Source: Lacinutrix himadriensis (GTDB lineage Bacteria; Bacteroidota; Bacteroidia; Flavobacteriales; Flavobacteriaceae). From it: DNA of 64,000 bases. Within the stretch, counting starts at the first letter, position 1. Each line of letters opens with the position of its first letter. The notes beneath the pieces were generated by a model. That model did no database searches. It was not told where the DNA came from and was given only the letters and a program-made list of their open reading frames with translations. This document shows positions 43,742-54,566 of this stretch, piece by piece. The translations under genes and the position numbers were made by a program. The stretch is from positions 558,001 through 622,000 of the forward strand of contig NZ_LIQI01000022.1 in NCBI RefSeq assembly GCF_001418105.1. Direction: 5' to 3'.

Positions 43742-45625
43742 TTACTTTTTTACTATCAAAAACTCTGAGCGTCTATTTTGAGCGTCTTCTGCATCTGTAC
43801 AGTTAGACTTACAATCTATTTTAGGTTCTTTACTTCCTAAACCTAATGCAGACAACCTAGTTTTACTAATTCCTTTAGAAATCACATATTGTATGGTTGC
43901 TTGCGCTCTTCTTTCGGATAATTTCAAGTTATATGCTGCTGCACCTTTGGTATCTGTATGCGAACGCACTAAGATTTCCATTTCTGGATACGCATTTAAA
44001 ATTGTTACTAGTTTGTCTAATTCTGTAGCACCTTGATAGGTGATATTACTTTTATTAAACTCAAAGTAAACGTTATTCAGAATTACTTCTTTATCTGTAA
44101 TCATTTCTTGCATAGCATCCTTCACAATTGGGTTTAAGGAAGCATTTACGACAATTTGATCTTGATCTTCACGATTAACAGGAATAGTTAGGCTTTCATA
44201 ACCTTCTTTTTCTACATTAATGGTGTAATTAGATGCACAGTTTACATTAAAGCTTGTTTTACCTTCTTTAGTTACTTGCGTTGCAATAATATTATTTTTT
44301 GCATCTAAAATAGAAACATTCGCATTTGCAATAAATTGTTTTGTTTCTGCATCTTCAACCAACGTTATTACTTGGTATTGGCAAATAGGAATTGCTAAAT
44401 AAATATTATCTACTCCCGATCTATTAGATGAAAAGAACCCTGATTTTTTAACGGTATTAATACTAAAAGAAAAATCATCACTTTTAGTATTTATCCCCTT
44501 TCCCAAGTTTGTAGCCTCTTCTTTTTTATTAAGATCTACTTTAAAAATATCAAACCCTCCAAATCCTTGCTTCCCTCTGGAAGAAAAATAAAGAATATTA
44601 TTATCACTAATAAAAGGAAAACCTTCTTTATCTGCAGTGTTTACTAACTTTCCTAAATTTTCTGGAGTACCATAGGTATCTTTATTTACGGATACTTTCC
44701 AAATATCAGTATCTCCAATTCCTCCTGGCATATTCGATGCAAAATAGAGTGTTTTTCCGTCGCTACTTAAACTAGGATGACTAACAGAATACTCTTTACT
44801 ATTAAATGGTAGCGCAACTATATTTTTCCATTTCCCATCAATTAGAGTTGCTTTATACAACCCTTGTTGTGATAGTTTAATTTGCTTTTTATCCATTTTT
44901 TTATAAATCCCTTCGCTATGTCCATCTCTAGAAAAAATCATTGTTTTTCCATCTTCACTTAAAGTGATTGGTCCATCATGATAAGGCGTATTTAAACTTT
45001 TAACTGCTTCAGGATCTGTAAAGGTTCCATCTACATTTCTTGTGGTTTTATAGATATCTAAATATGGTTTATTTGTCCAATTGTCTTCCTTTTTCCCATT
45101 ATCTCTAGTACTCACAAAATACAGGATATTGTCATTAGATAAAACAGCTCCAAAATCACTTTGCTCATTATCATTAATGATGGTACTTTCTACATCAAAA
45201 AACTTAGATTCGTCTGCAAGTCTTGGAATGTAATTAGGGTTCATTAAATGTTCTTTAGCACGTAAATCTTCTGGTAACATTTTTGCAAAAATATCCATTT
45301 GAGTATTTGCTGCTTCGTAATGTCCTTGTGATTTTAACACTTGTGAATAACGGTAATACGTTTCTGCATCTTGTTTAGAATCTAATGCTTTTGCATACCA
45401 TTTTGAAGCTTCGTTAATATTAAAAACGTTATAATAGCTATCTGCTAATTGTTTGTAAACATAACTATCTGCTTTTTTATCATTTACCACCTCAAGGTAT
45501 GCATCAATAGCATCTACATATTGATACGTATTAAAAAGTTTATCTGCTTTTTCTGAATGTTTGTTTTGTCCGTAGCTTACTGTTACTAGTAAACAGAAGC
45601 AAAAAAGACTAAGTATATTTTTCAT
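43742..45625 (-). CDS. OmpA-family protein with TPR and PD40 repeats (T9SS/PorE-like)
   Basis: A 627-residue envelope protein. A signal peptide (to SYGQ) is followed by TPR-like helices (about residues 25-120), a PD40/TolB-type propeller (YFVSTRDNGKKE, MIFSRDGHSEG, LYFASNMPGGIGDTDIWK, LYFSSRGKQGFGGFDIF), a carboxypeptidase-like beta domain (about 415-490) and an OmpA peptidoglycan-binding domain (VYFEFNKSNITYQG, SHTDTKGAAAYNLKLSERRA). The order matches PorE-type proteins of T9SS clusters. It probably ties the PorP/SprF-bound surface protein to the cell wall. It sits 17 bases after porP/sprF. Confidence 0.9.
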   Translation of the reverse strand: MKNILSLFCFCLLVTVSYGQNKHSEKADKLFNTYQYVDAIDAYLEVVNDKKADSYVYKQLADSYYNVFNINEASKWYAKALDSKQDAETYYRYSQVLKSQGHYEAANTQMDIFAKMLPEDLRAKEHLMNPNYIPRLADESKFFDVESTIINDNEQSDFGAVLSNDNILYFVSTRDNGKKEDNWTNKPYLDIYKTTRNVDGTFTDPEAVKSLNTPYHDGPITLSEDGKTMIFSRDGHSEGIYKKMDKKQIKLSQQGLYKATLIDGKWKNIVALPFNSKEYSVSHPSLSSDGKTLYFASNMPGGIGDTDIWKVSVNKDTYGTPENLGKLVNTADKEGFPFISDNNILYFSSRGKQGFGGFDIFKVDLNKKEEATNLGKGINTKSDDFSFSINTVKKSGFFSSNRSGVDNIYLAIPICQYQVITLVEDAETKQFIANANVSILDAKNNIIATQVTKEGKTSFNVNCASNYTINVEKEGYESLTIPVNREDQDQIVVNASLNPIVKDAMQEMITDKEVILNNVYFEFNKSNITYQGATELDKLVTILNAYPEMEILVRSHTDTKGAAAYNLKLSERRAQATIQYVISKGISKTRLSALGLGSKEPKIDCKSNCTDAEDAQNRRSEFLIVKK

Positions 45626-45642
45626 TTTTAACTGTTTTATTA

Positions 45643-46578
45643 TTAGAAAAATCTAGGTGAAATAGATATTTTTTTAGGAAAATTTAAATCGAATAACAGC
45701 ATAATCTCATGCGAACCCGAGGTGACAACATCTAACTCTGATGTGGTATAATCATAAGCATAACCTATTCTTAATTCTGGAGTAATTGCAAAATTCACCA
45801 TTGCTCCTATTGCATCTTCTAAACGATACGTTGCACCTAGTTCTAGTTTTTCAAAAAACAACACATTAGCAGAAACATCTAAAGAGGTTGGTGCATCAAA
45901 TGCTGATTTTAACAAGAAAGATGGTTTAAATTTAGTGTTTTCTGAAAGATTAAAAACATAACCAGCAGAAAGAAAATAATGCATCACATCTGAACCATAT
46001 TGATATTCTTGTCCATTATTTGTAACATCCAGATAGGTGTTTTTTAACATATTTGGCACTGCCAAAGACACATAATAACGATCTGTATAGTAAAATAGTC
46101 CTGCTCCTAAATTTAAATGTGTGTTGCTGGCATCTTGACCAAAAGCTTCATCACTAGCATCTGGAACATACCCGTTACCAACTTCGCTAAACAATCCTAT
46201 TTTCTGAAAAGTTGCACCTCCTTTTATACCAAAGGCTAATTTATGAGATTTGTTTAAATTAAGAGTATACGAAACATCTGCATACACGTTATTTTCTTCG
46301 ACAGGTCCAATTTGATCTGAAATAACCGACAAACCTAAACCTACGTTTTTTCCAACAGGGCTATGCACCGAAAAGGTTGCCGTTTTTGGAGCATCTTCTA
46401 CACCAACCCATTGCGAACGGTATAACAAACCGAAGGCTAAGTTTTCTTTAGATCCTGCATATGCTGGATTTACCACGTTCATATTATACATGTACTGTGT
46501 GTACTGCGGGTCTTGCTGCGCATTTGCACTGATAAAAACCCCAAGTACAAAGACTATTGCTAAATATATTTTTTTCAT
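45643..46578 (-). CDS. PorP/SprF family type IX secretion membrane protein
   Basis: A 311-residue outer-membrane beta-barrel protein with a signal peptide (to ISANAQ) and the family opening QDPQYTQYMYNMNVVNPAYAGSK. It closes with ITPELRIGYAYDYT and SGSHEIMLLFDL. Members help secrete or anchor a partner protein carrying a type B sorting domain. Two such proteins are encoded in this operon, one on each side, so this protein probably serves one or both. It starts 22 bases after the giant gene. Confidence 0.93.
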   Translation of the reverse strand: MKKIYLAIVFVLGVFISANAQQDPQYTQYMYNMNVVNPAYAGSKENLAFGLLYRSQWVGVEDAPKTATFSVHSPVGKNVGLGLSVISDQIGPVEENNVYADVSYTLNLNKSHKLAFGIKGGATFQKIGLFSEVGNGYVPDASDEAFGQDASNTHLNLGAGLFYYTDRYYVSLAVPNMLKNTYLDVTNNGQEYQYGSDVMHYFLSAGYVFNLSENTKFKPSFLLKSAFDAPTSLDVSANVLFFEKLELGATYRLEDAIGAMVNFAITPELRIGYAYDYTTSELDVVTSGSHEIMLLFDLNFPKKISISPRFF

Positions 46579-46600
46579 TTGTATTTTAAATTATTTACAA

Positions 46601-49600
46601 TTAGTGTGCTCTATTAATATAAACCCATCCAGTTGCAGAGCTTCCATCTTCTTTCTGAATATTATAGAAATAAGTACCATCTGGTAATTCTTTTCCTTTA
46701 TTTGATTTCCCGTTCCATTGGTTAGAATAGTTACCGCTGAAACTGTATACCTCTTTTCCGTATCTATTAAATATGATCATATTTGTCACTCCAAAACCAG
46801 TTAAGTCGAAAGTGTCATTTTTACCATTTCCGTCAGGAGAAATTCCTTTAGGAATAGTTCCACACGATAATTTATCTGTGGTAAATGATGTCATTGTAGA
46901 ACAGCTACCATATGCTATACTTACCGTAAATTGCGCAGGTACGGTAACATTTTGATTTTGGTTTGCATATGCTGTAACATTAAATGTTTCTGAATCTGTA
47001 CCTACTTCATTTCCATTGGCATCCATCCAAGTAAAAGTTACCTCATTAGCATCAAAAGAATTTCCAACAGGTGATGCTGTTAATACATACTCATTATTGT
47101 TACATTCTCCAGCAATAGAAACTTCAATAGCATCTAAAATAGTAATATCGAATGTGCTTGTACTACCTTCGATACAGCTAGTAAGATTTTCGATAATTTC
47201 ATATACAATGGTGTAATTACCAATAGTACTTGTTGCAATATTAATTTCTCCTGTAGAAGCATTAATAGATAATCCAGCTTCTGCACTAAATGTACCTCCA
47301 GTTGTGAAACCAGTAGCTAATTCTGGGAAGATGTTTGTGCTGTCTTCACAGTAAAGATCTTCGGTATAAGTAAATTCTGAAATAGTACTTGTCTCTTGAA
47401 TAATTTCAATAGAAGTGGTATACATTCCAGCTTCGGTACAATTGGTTGGATCTGCATCATAGGTATAAACCACATCATGAGTTCCAGCAGTTGCTACAGT
47501 TAAATCTACTTCTCCAGTAGCTGCGTTTACCGTAAGCATACTAGAACTAAAAACACCACCAGTTGTAAATCCTGTTGCTAGATTAGGTAAAGTTGCATTG
47601 CCAGACAATAAACAGAATGCAGCTGTACCGTAATCAAACATAGTAATTGGAGTTACTGTTTCTCCAATAGTCATAGTAAAAGTACTTACACTAGCTTCTA
47701 AACAAGTAGTTAAATCTTCCAAGATTGTATATGTTATTGTATACGCTCCTGCAGTACTTGTTGCAGTGGTTATTTCTCCAGTGGTTGCATTTATGCTTAA
47801 TCCCGTTCCTGCACTAAATGTGCCACCTGTTGTGAAACCGGTTTCAAGAACTGGTAATATAACTCCAGTATTTATACAATAAAAATCTTCTGCATAAGTA
47901 AACGCGGTTACCGGAACTATGGTTTCCACAATTTCAATACTTGTTGTGAATACACTTCCTTCTATACAATTTGTAGGATCTGCAACTATAGTATAAACTA
48001 CATCATGTGTGTTCACGGCTCCAGAAGTTAAGTCTATTTCTCCTGTTGCGGCATCTACAGTTAATGTAGCAGAACTAAATACACCACCAGTTGTAAATCC
48101 AGCATCTAGATTAGGTAATACCGTTGTTCCTGATAATAAACAGAATGAATTGGTACCATAATCGAAATTAGTAACTGGAACAATTGCTGTTGTAAATTCT
48201 ATACTAGCAGTAAAGGTATCCGACAATGTACAGTTTTCAGTATCTCCACTATAGGTATACACTATATCATGTGCGCCAGCTGTAGCTGAAGTCATATCTA
48301 CTTCTCCTGAAACTGCGTCTACAGTTAAAGTAGCTGATGAAAATACTCCGCCAGTTGCAAAATCTGTAATTAATGTTGGCGTAGGATTATCTGCAGCTAC
48401 AATACATGTTGTATCATAACTAAATGTAATTTCTGGAGTAATAGCATCATTTACTGTTACTATTATTTCAGAACGTGGACTTTCGCAACCATTGGTATCT
48501 ACATTGGCTACAAAGTAAGATGTGTCACCAAAAACAGACGTGTCTGGAGTTGGTGCAGTATTACTACCTGTTCCGCCTACCGCTTGCGTATACCAAACTA
48601 AGGCATAGCTACCTGTTGCTGTAGCCGTTAATGGTTGTGCTGTTGCGTTTAAACAATATTCTAAAGGAGTTTCTACCGTTGGCACTTCTGAGATACCATT
48701 ATAGGTAAAAGCAATAGTATTTTCACAATATCTTGTTTTCCAAGTAAAAGTATAAACACCAGGTTGTAAGAATCCTGAAATATTTGTGTTGTTACTATTA
48801 GCATCTTCAATTACTACTTCTCCAGGATTATTAGCGTCTGGAATCCAACTTCCTGCACCATTAGCTTCAACTGCTATGATTGGATTTGTACAATCTACTT
48901 CAGATGCTGGTGTTATTATTTCATTATTAGGAATGAATTTCACCGCGTCAATAATATTTCCATTGACATTATTTCCTGCCACTTTGAAAAAGAATCTGGT
49001 AGTACTCTGACCTTCCGGCACCTGATACTCCCCAGCTACCACAGTCCAAGCTTGAACTACAGCAGTATTTTCATTAATCATTGTAAATGGTCCACCAGGA
49101 GGTCCTGCATAAACCTGAATGGTATTATTATTTGCTCTTCCAAGATGTGCATAACTAAAATCATAAAGAGTAATTTCAGAAGTATCAAAATCTCTGTAGT
49201 ATCCTTTAAGATCTGGATCGTTAGGCATATCTGAAAGTAGTTGCACACATTGGCTACCATCATATGGTTCAAATCCAGGTGCTACTAATCCTTCCCATAG
49301 AAAAATAGCTCCACCATCCCATGACGTTAAATTTGTACGCCATCCTGGAACCACTTGTATGGTTGCAATGGAAGTAATTCCACTTAGATAACCTAGGTTA
49401 GAATCTTCAAAATCACCATTAACGGTTTCTACCTCACAAGAATCTATTGGTGTTCTTAAACAAACATTAAATAGACGTGTTTTAGCTTCATTGTTCTTTA
49501 GGGATAGTCTTAATTTATAATTTTCTCCTACTACTAATTCAGAAGAATACATAGTAACCATTATTTTGTCATAAGTACAAGAAATTTCTTCTAAGCTACC

Positions 49601-52600
49601 AGCATTATCTTTATAAAGTGTCATGGTAATGTCTGGGTAAGGCACGTCACCACTACTCAACCAAAATTCACCAGTAAAACCGTTTACTTCTATAATATGC
49701 ACTAAGGATTCTGCAGTAAAGTCGAACCAGATATCTCCAGTATTTGGACCCTCACATGTCATGTTTTCTGAAGAAACCGTTGCACCAATAAAGGACACAC
49801 TTTTTGCAGCCATATCACAGGAATCATTAGCACTAATGGAAAGAGGAATGGCATTGGAAACATCATCATTTCTAACAAAATTAAATGGTCCTGACCAATA
49901 GCTTTCGTCACCTGTAGCACAAACAGCTCTTACAAAGTATTCATAAGTAATCACATTAGCATCATTAAAATCGGAAGCTGTTGGCGTATAAGCGTTTGTT
50001 GAAACTATAGTTCCAGACTGCGGTAGAGTTCCATTTTCATAAGGTTGAACAGCCACTTCCCATTGTGTCTCAGATCCTCCTGGAGTCCATGAGAAAACAG
50101 ATGTTTCACTGATGGTTAAATCTGTTGGTTGTGGACATGAAATGGCTCCGCAAATTGCGGTACCTTCATATACAACTCTTCTTAATGGGATACCTGTTGG
50201 ACTTGAATAAACAGTAACGCCTTCATTATTTATAATATCAAACTGGTAATCATCATATTGAGATTGTGCACTCCCTAAAGTAGCAAAGTAAATCGAGAAC
50301 TCTACTCCAGAACATAAAAACACTGGAAACTCTTCTGCTGTTTCCCCATTAAATGGTAAGGATTGTGTTACTTGATTGTTTTGAGTAATTTCCAGAGATG
50401 CTGAAATATCATAACCACTTGTAAGTACAAATGTATATTGACATAGATTTTCAAAACTACAACGAGTTAATAATTCTTTAGGACCTGACCATGTACTTTC
50501 AGAACTATCACAGATTGCTCTTACGTAGATATCATATTCCGTAGAAGCTGTAAGTCCTGTTAATGTAAAAGGATTTGATGTTGCACTGTATAAGTAACTT
50601 GGATCTGTATCTCCAACTGGAGCAGGTGATCCTGCAGGTTGTGCTGAAATTTCCCAAGCAGTTTCCGATCCATTTGCATCCCAAGTAACTTGGGCTTGCG
50701 TATCTGTAATGTTATTGAAAGTGATGTTAGTTGGTTCTGCACAAGTTGGAACATCTTCAATATTTACATTATCAACAAAAAGACCATAACCACGGTACCC
50801 ACAACCACAAGGTGTGAAATAAGGTACGTGAAAAGCGATATTAATATCTCCGCTAATTCCAGCAGGGAAGTTGATTATTTTTTCTCTATATTCCTCGTTA
50901 TTAATTATTACAGGGTCATCACCAGAATCATATAATACCGTTGTAAACTGATCTAAACCAGTACCATTAGTTGAAAGTAGGACTTCTAAATCTTCAATAT
51001 AGTATTGTGAATTTGCTCTATAATAGAATCGTATACGTTGATTTTCGGTAATTGTAATCATTGGAGAAATCAACCAGTCATCACTGTTACCATTAGTTGT
51101 AGTTAAAATAGCAGCTGCTTCATCTCCTTCATAAGGGAATGTTGCGCTGTTAAATTCCCAAAAATAATAATCTCCATTATTATTAACGGTTTGCCAACAG
51201 CTTTCTGAAGTAGAATCTGAATTAAAGGTTTCAACAAACGGACTTGTAAAAGAGGTACATAAAGTTCTAAAAACCATAGGTCCAATCCATTCGCTCTCTC
51301 CAGTTTCACAGTCTGACATTACATAAAACTCATAGTCTGTATCTGAAGTTAATCCTGTTGCGTTATAAACTGTACTAGTAACAGGTGTGCCTGTAGTAGT
51401 AGGTATTCCAGATCCTTCTGCTTGCACAACTATATTCCATGCTATTTCTTCAAATCCTGGAGACCAAGATAAATCTGCTGTAGTTGCCGTTGTTGTATTT
51501 ACTGTTAAATCTGTTGGATTTGGACAAGTAGGAGCATCGGTAACGCGAACGTTATCAATACTTAAAGATGACCAAGTTCCGGTAAATTCAGGAGGTGTTC
51601 TAAAAGCAAAATAAACAGTTCCCGTACCTTCTACTATAATTGTTTTTTCTTCGAATGCACCATTAGTAAGTATTTCTAATGGAGAAATTACTGAGAAACT
51701 ACCCGGACTTGTGTTTGTGGTAGACATTAAAACTTCTAACCCAAAACGTGTAGCTGTTGCGAACAAAGAAAAATCTGCTCTAGCATCAAAAGTTAATGCT
51801 TTTGGAGTACCATCTAAATTAATAGCTGGAGAGATTAAGTAATCATCAAAACCACTTGCAGGAGTAAATATAGATGTTTGTAAAGTGGCATAAGTTTCAA
51901 TAATATTCCATGTTGTACCATCATTATTAGCATCTGTTACTTTCCAACAAAACTTTTTGGTGTCATAATCATCATCATTAAAACTTTCATAAAATGGTGT
52001 GTCATAAGATGTACACAGCGTGGTAAAAGGAACAGGCCCAACCCATTCACTAAAATCATCTGTATCACAAGCTGCTCTTACATAATATTCATATCTATGT
52101 CCAGAATCTAAACCATTTACAATATAAGGAAAACGGCTAGTAGTATTTACACCGGGTGCTGTTGGTACACCTGAGTCTAGGTCTTGAACAGAAACTTCCC
52201 ATTCTGTTTCCTCGTCTCCAGCTGTCCAAAATAACCAAGCAGAACTGTCGGTAATTTGTAAAACAAAAGGGTTTAAAGGATCTGGACAAGAAGGCTTGTC
52301 TTCAATATAAACATCATCAATAGTATATCTTAGTGCGGTCTCTGTAGTATTAGGTTCTACAATCCATGCAATGTTTACTTCTCCAACAATATCTTCAGGG
52401 ATATCTACAATTTTTTCTTGAAAAACAGTATTACTTATAGTTGTTGCTGGTAAAAGGATAGTAGTAAAATCATCTACACCAACTCCTGTTGTAGATAATT
52501 TTAAGGTATATGTTGAAGCACCTTGTGTAGCTCTTTCTTGATAACGAACACGTTTTGGTGTTCCATCAAAATTTATACGAGGTGACACATAAAAATCATT

Positions 52601-54415
52601 ATTTTCATATTGTGCGTCTTGTGTTTGTAGAGTTGCCCATCCACCAATAAAACCCCAAGTTCGGTTATCTCCATTGGCATTAATGGTTGTCCAACAGGCT
52701 TCTGGATTTTCGTTTGTAGCATCCGTAAAATCTGTAAAATATGGTGTATCAAAAGAGGTACATTGTGTAGTAAACGTAGATGGATTACTCCAGTCTCCAG
52801 CTACACCATTACATACAGATCTTGCGTATAAATCGTACGTGGTTGCAGTTACAAGACCAGTATTAATAACATTTCCAATATTGGTATTGGTAGCAATTCC
52901 AGAACCTGTTGGTTCTCCAGAACCTGTAGGAACAACAACATATTCCCAAGAGTCTGAAAATCCTCCTACATTATCCCAAGAAAAGCTAACACTATTTTCG
53001 GTTAAATTATTATAGACAAAATCTGCTGGAGGAGCACATGTTGGTCCTGAAATTTCTAATTCAAAACAGATTCCTGCTCCGGATCCAAAAAACGAGGATA
53101 CAACAATAACGTAAGTTTGTCCAGCTTCTACAAATAAGTTGTCTATAGATTTTGGTTCGAAACCATTTACGGTGTTTGCTCCTGCAATACAGTTAACACC
53201 TACATCGGCACAACTTTCATAAACAAGAAGAGAACTTTGCGGGTTATAACAGTTGTTCGATTCATTACCACCATCAAAAGTAGTTTGGGTTAGCGTTACT
53301 AATCCATCTTGCGTTGGTGTATAGGTTAAGAATACCTTATCCCCACTTAAATAGTTATATATACTATTCCCAGGTATGCAATTGGCACCTTGATTGTCAT
53401 ATTCTACATTTGGATTTGCCCAATTGGCTAAATTATCTGCTATTATGAAAGGCGTTGTAGAAACATCTGGAACTACAATAGGCTCCTCACAAGAAAGACC
53501 ATATTTTAATGTTTCAAAAGTATAAGGTCCTGTAAAAGCACTTTGTGTATCATTATCACAAATTGCCGAAAGATAAATATCAAACTCGGTATAAGCATCA
53601 AGATTCATTAGGGTATAGCTTGTTCCTGTTACAGGAATTCCGCTATCTGCTGGAATACCACCAGTAGGTAATATTTGAATTTCAAAGTTAGTTGCTGTAG
53701 GATGTGACCATGTCACTTCTGCAGAATCTACTGTAATCCCTTCAACAACTACTGAGTCGTCTTCAATTTCTATACAACCTTCTAAAATAGAAACCTCATC
53801 TACAAACCATTCATCTCCAGTTGGACTTGCACCATTTTGCGTATTTACTGCAACAAATGCAATGTATACATTTAATCCTGCAGGAATGGAAGTAGGTATT
53901 TCTACAATTTTCTTCTCATACTCTGTTTGCAAACCTACATTTAAAGTAGATTCTGTATAAGATTGAATTACAATATTGAAGCCATTAATATCTGGCTGAG
54001 CTGCAGTTGAAATACGAATTTGGTACTCAGCACCATTATCTATTTCATTTGCTTGTTTTGTATAAAACTGAATTTCACCATTTTCTGGAACTGCAATTTG
54101 CGGAGTTACTAAAAGATATTGTGCCGTATTTTGATCACCAATATTATCTGCACTCGGATTTATGGATATTCCATTTGTTCCTAAATAACCATCTGCAGTT
54201 GCACCCCAATCAGAGGCACCTACTCCATTTCCAAATAGCGTCCATGTACTTGGAATGCCCGTGTCGAAAGATTCGCTCAATTGCGCAAAACTTTTTCCAG
54301 AAATTAATAAAAATAATGATAGCGTAAATGCAAAAATAAAACTTCTATTTTTACTAATCTCTCTAGTAGAAAAGAAGGATTTAGTTGCTACAGGTTTTTG
54401 TAACTTGTTTCTCAT
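46601..54415 (-). CDS. giant multidomain surface protein, T9SS type B sorting domain
   Basis: A 2604-residue protein. A basic N-terminal stretch and a signal helix (FIFAFTLSLFLLISGKSFAQ) start it. Modules then alternate: four choice-of-anchor-J/MAM-like beta domains (e.g. ESFNDDDYDTKKFCWKV, ETFNSDSTSESCWQTV) and six fibronectin type III domains (e.g. EYYVRAACDTDDFSEWVGP). Two pre-peptidase-like domains, an Ig-like linker and five ~88-residue repeats (47130-48443) follow, then the type B sorting domain (KGISPDGNGKNDTFDLTGFG ... GWVYINRAH). I use the ATG at 54415; the frame begins three codons earlier with a TTG. It is the first gene of an operon with PorP/SprF. Probable adhesin. Confidence 0.9.
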   Translation of the reverse strand: MRNKLQKPVATKSFFSTREISKNRSFIFAFTLSLFLLISGKSFAQLSESFDTGIPSTWTLFGNGVGASDWGATADGYLGTNGISINPSADNIGDQNTAQYLLVTPQIAVPENGEIQFYTKQANEIDNGAEYQIRISTAAQPDINGFNIVIQSYTESTLNVGLQTEYEKKIVEIPTSIPAGLNVYIAFVAVNTQNGASPTGDEWFVDEVSILEGCIEIEDDSVVVEGITVDSAEVTWSHPTATNFEIQILPTGGIPADSGIPVTGTSYTLMNLDAYTEFDIYLSAICDNDTQSAFTGPYTFETLKYGLSCEEPIVVPDVSTTPFIIADNLANWANPNVEYDNQGANCIPGNSIYNYLSGDKVFLTYTPTQDGLVTLTQTTFDGGNESNNCYNPQSSLLVYESCADVGVNCIAGANTVNGFEPKSIDNLFVEAGQTYVIVVSSFFGSGAGICFELEISGPTCAPPADFVYNNLTENSVSFSWDNVGGFSDSWEYVVVPTGSGEPTGSGIATNTNIGNVINTGLVTATTYDLYARSVCNGVAGDWSNPSTFTTQCTSFDTPYFTDFTDATNENPEACWTTINANGDNRTWGFIGGWATLQTQDAQYENNDFYVSPRINFDGTPKRVRYQERATQGASTYTLKLSTTGVGVDDFTTILLPATTISNTVFQEKIVDIPEDIVGEVNIAWIVEPNTTETALRYTIDDVYIEDKPSCPDPLNPFVLQITDSSAWLFWTAGDEETEWEVSVQDLDSGVPTAPGVNTTSRFPYIVNGLDSGHRYEYYVRAACDTDDFSEWVGPVPFTTLCTSYDTPFYESFNDDDYDTKKFCWKVTDANNDGTTWNIIETYATLQTSIFTPASGFDDYLISPAINLDGTPKALTFDARADFSLFATATRFGLEVLMSTTNTSPGSFSVISPLEILTNGAFEEKTIIVEGTGTVYFAFRTPPEFTGTWSSLSIDNVRVTDAPTCPNPTDLTVNTTTATTADLSWSPGFEEIAWNIVVQAEGSGIPTTTGTPVTSTVYNATGLTSDTDYEFYVMSDCETGESEWIGPMVFRTLCTSFTSPFVETFNSDSTSESCWQTVNNNGDYYFWEFNSATFPYEGDEAAAILTTTNGNSDDWLISPMITITENQRIRFYYRANSQYYIEDLEVLLSTNGTGLDQFTTVLYDSGDDPVIINNEEYREKIINFPAGISGDINIAFHVPYFTPCGCGYRGYGLFVDNVNIEDVPTCAEPTNITFNNITDTQAQVTWDANGSETAWEISAQPAGSPAPVGDTDPSYLYSATSNPFTLTGLTASTEYDIYVRAICDSSESTWSGPKELLTRCSFENLCQYTFVLTSGYDISASLEITQNNQVTQSLPFNGETAEEFPVFLCSGVEFSIYFATLGSAQSQYDDYQFDIINNEGVTVYSSPTGIPLRRVVYEGTAICGAISCPQPTDLTISETSVFSWTPGGSETQWEVAVQPYENGTLPQSGTIVSTNAYTPTASDFNDANVITYEYFVRAVCATGDESYWSGPFNFVRNDDVSNAIPLSISANDSCDMAAKSVSFIGATVSSENMTCEGPNTGDIWFDFTAESLVHIIEVNGFTGEFWLSSGDVPYPDITMTLYKDNAGSLEEISCTYDKIMVTMYSSELVVGENYKLRLSLKNNEAKTRLFNVCLRTPIDSCEVETVNGDFEDSNLGYLSGITSIATIQVVPGWRTNLTSWDGGAIFLWEGLVAPGFEPYDGSQCVQLLSDMPNDPDLKGYYRDFDTSEITLYDFSYAHLGRANNNTIQVYAGPPGGPFTMINENTAVVQAWTVVAGEYQVPEGQSTTRFFFKVAGNNVNGNIIDAVKFIPNNEIITPASEVDCTNPIIAVEANGAGSWIPDANNPGEVVIEDANSNNTNISGFLQPGVYTFTWKTRYCENTIAFTYNGISEVPTVETPLEYCLNATAQPLTATATGSYALVWYTQAVGGTGSNTAPTPDTSVFGDTSYFVANVDTNGCESPRSEIIVTVNDAITPEITFSYDTTCIVAADNPTPTLITDFATGGVFSSATLTVDAVSGEVDMTSATAGAHDIVYTYSGDTENCTLSDTFTASIEFTTAIVPVTNFDYGTNSFCLLSGTTVLPNLDAGFTTGGVFSSATLTVDAATGEIDLTSGAVNTHDVVYTIVADPTNCIEGSVFTTSIEIVETIVPVTAFTYAEDFYCINTGVILPVLETGFTTGGTFSAGTGLSINATTGEITTATSTAGAYTITYTILEDLTTCLEASVSTFTMTIGETVTPITMFDYGTAAFCLLSGNATLPNLATGFTTGGVFSSSMLTVNAATGEVDLTVATAGTHDVVYTYDADPTNCTEAGMYTTSIEIIQETSTISEFTYTEDLYCEDSTNIFPELATGFTTGGTFSAEAGLSINASTGEINIATSTIGNYTIVYEIIENLTSCIEGSTSTFDITILDAIEVSIAGECNNNEYVLTASPVGNSFDANEVTFTWMDANGNEVGTDSETFNVTAYANQNQNVTVPAQFTVSIAYGSCSTMTSFTTDKLSCGTIPKGISPDGNGKNDTFDLTGFGVTNMIIFNRYGKEVYSFSGNYSNQWNGKSNKGKELPDGTYFYNIQKEDGSSATGWVYINRAH
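47130..48443 (-). repeat. five ~88-residue tandem repeats of two alternating types
   Basis: The 438-residue stretch has five units with GFTTGGxFS cores. Units 2 and 4 (FDYGT...FCLLSG) and units 3 and 5 (FTYxED...YC) alternate, while unit 1 is diverged. This A-B-A-B order implies duplication of a two-unit block. Each carries two Cys. Confidence 0.85.
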
Positions 54416-54422
54416 GTCAAAC

Positions 54423-54517
54423 AATTTCGGTTAGTAATTCAAGTTTAAATATATGTATATAATTACTATATATATAGTATAACCCTTTGCTTTTTACCGA
54501 AATTTAAAAGATAAAAA
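54423..54517 (-). promoter_or_regulatory. two-part upstream element of the giant-protein operon
   Basis: On the plus strand it comprises TTCGGTTAGT (54426-54435) and, starting 49 bases from the end of that motif, a 34-base block (54484-54517) with ACCGAAATTT at its centre. Both parts recur at the same spacing upstream of the T9SS gene at 60741 (60766-60775 and 60824-60857). The two motifs contain inverted ACCGAA/TTCGGT cores. Confidence 0.7.
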
Positions 54518-54566
54518 AAGACTGTAATTCACTGATAGACAGTGATTAATACCCGATTTAATCCTT

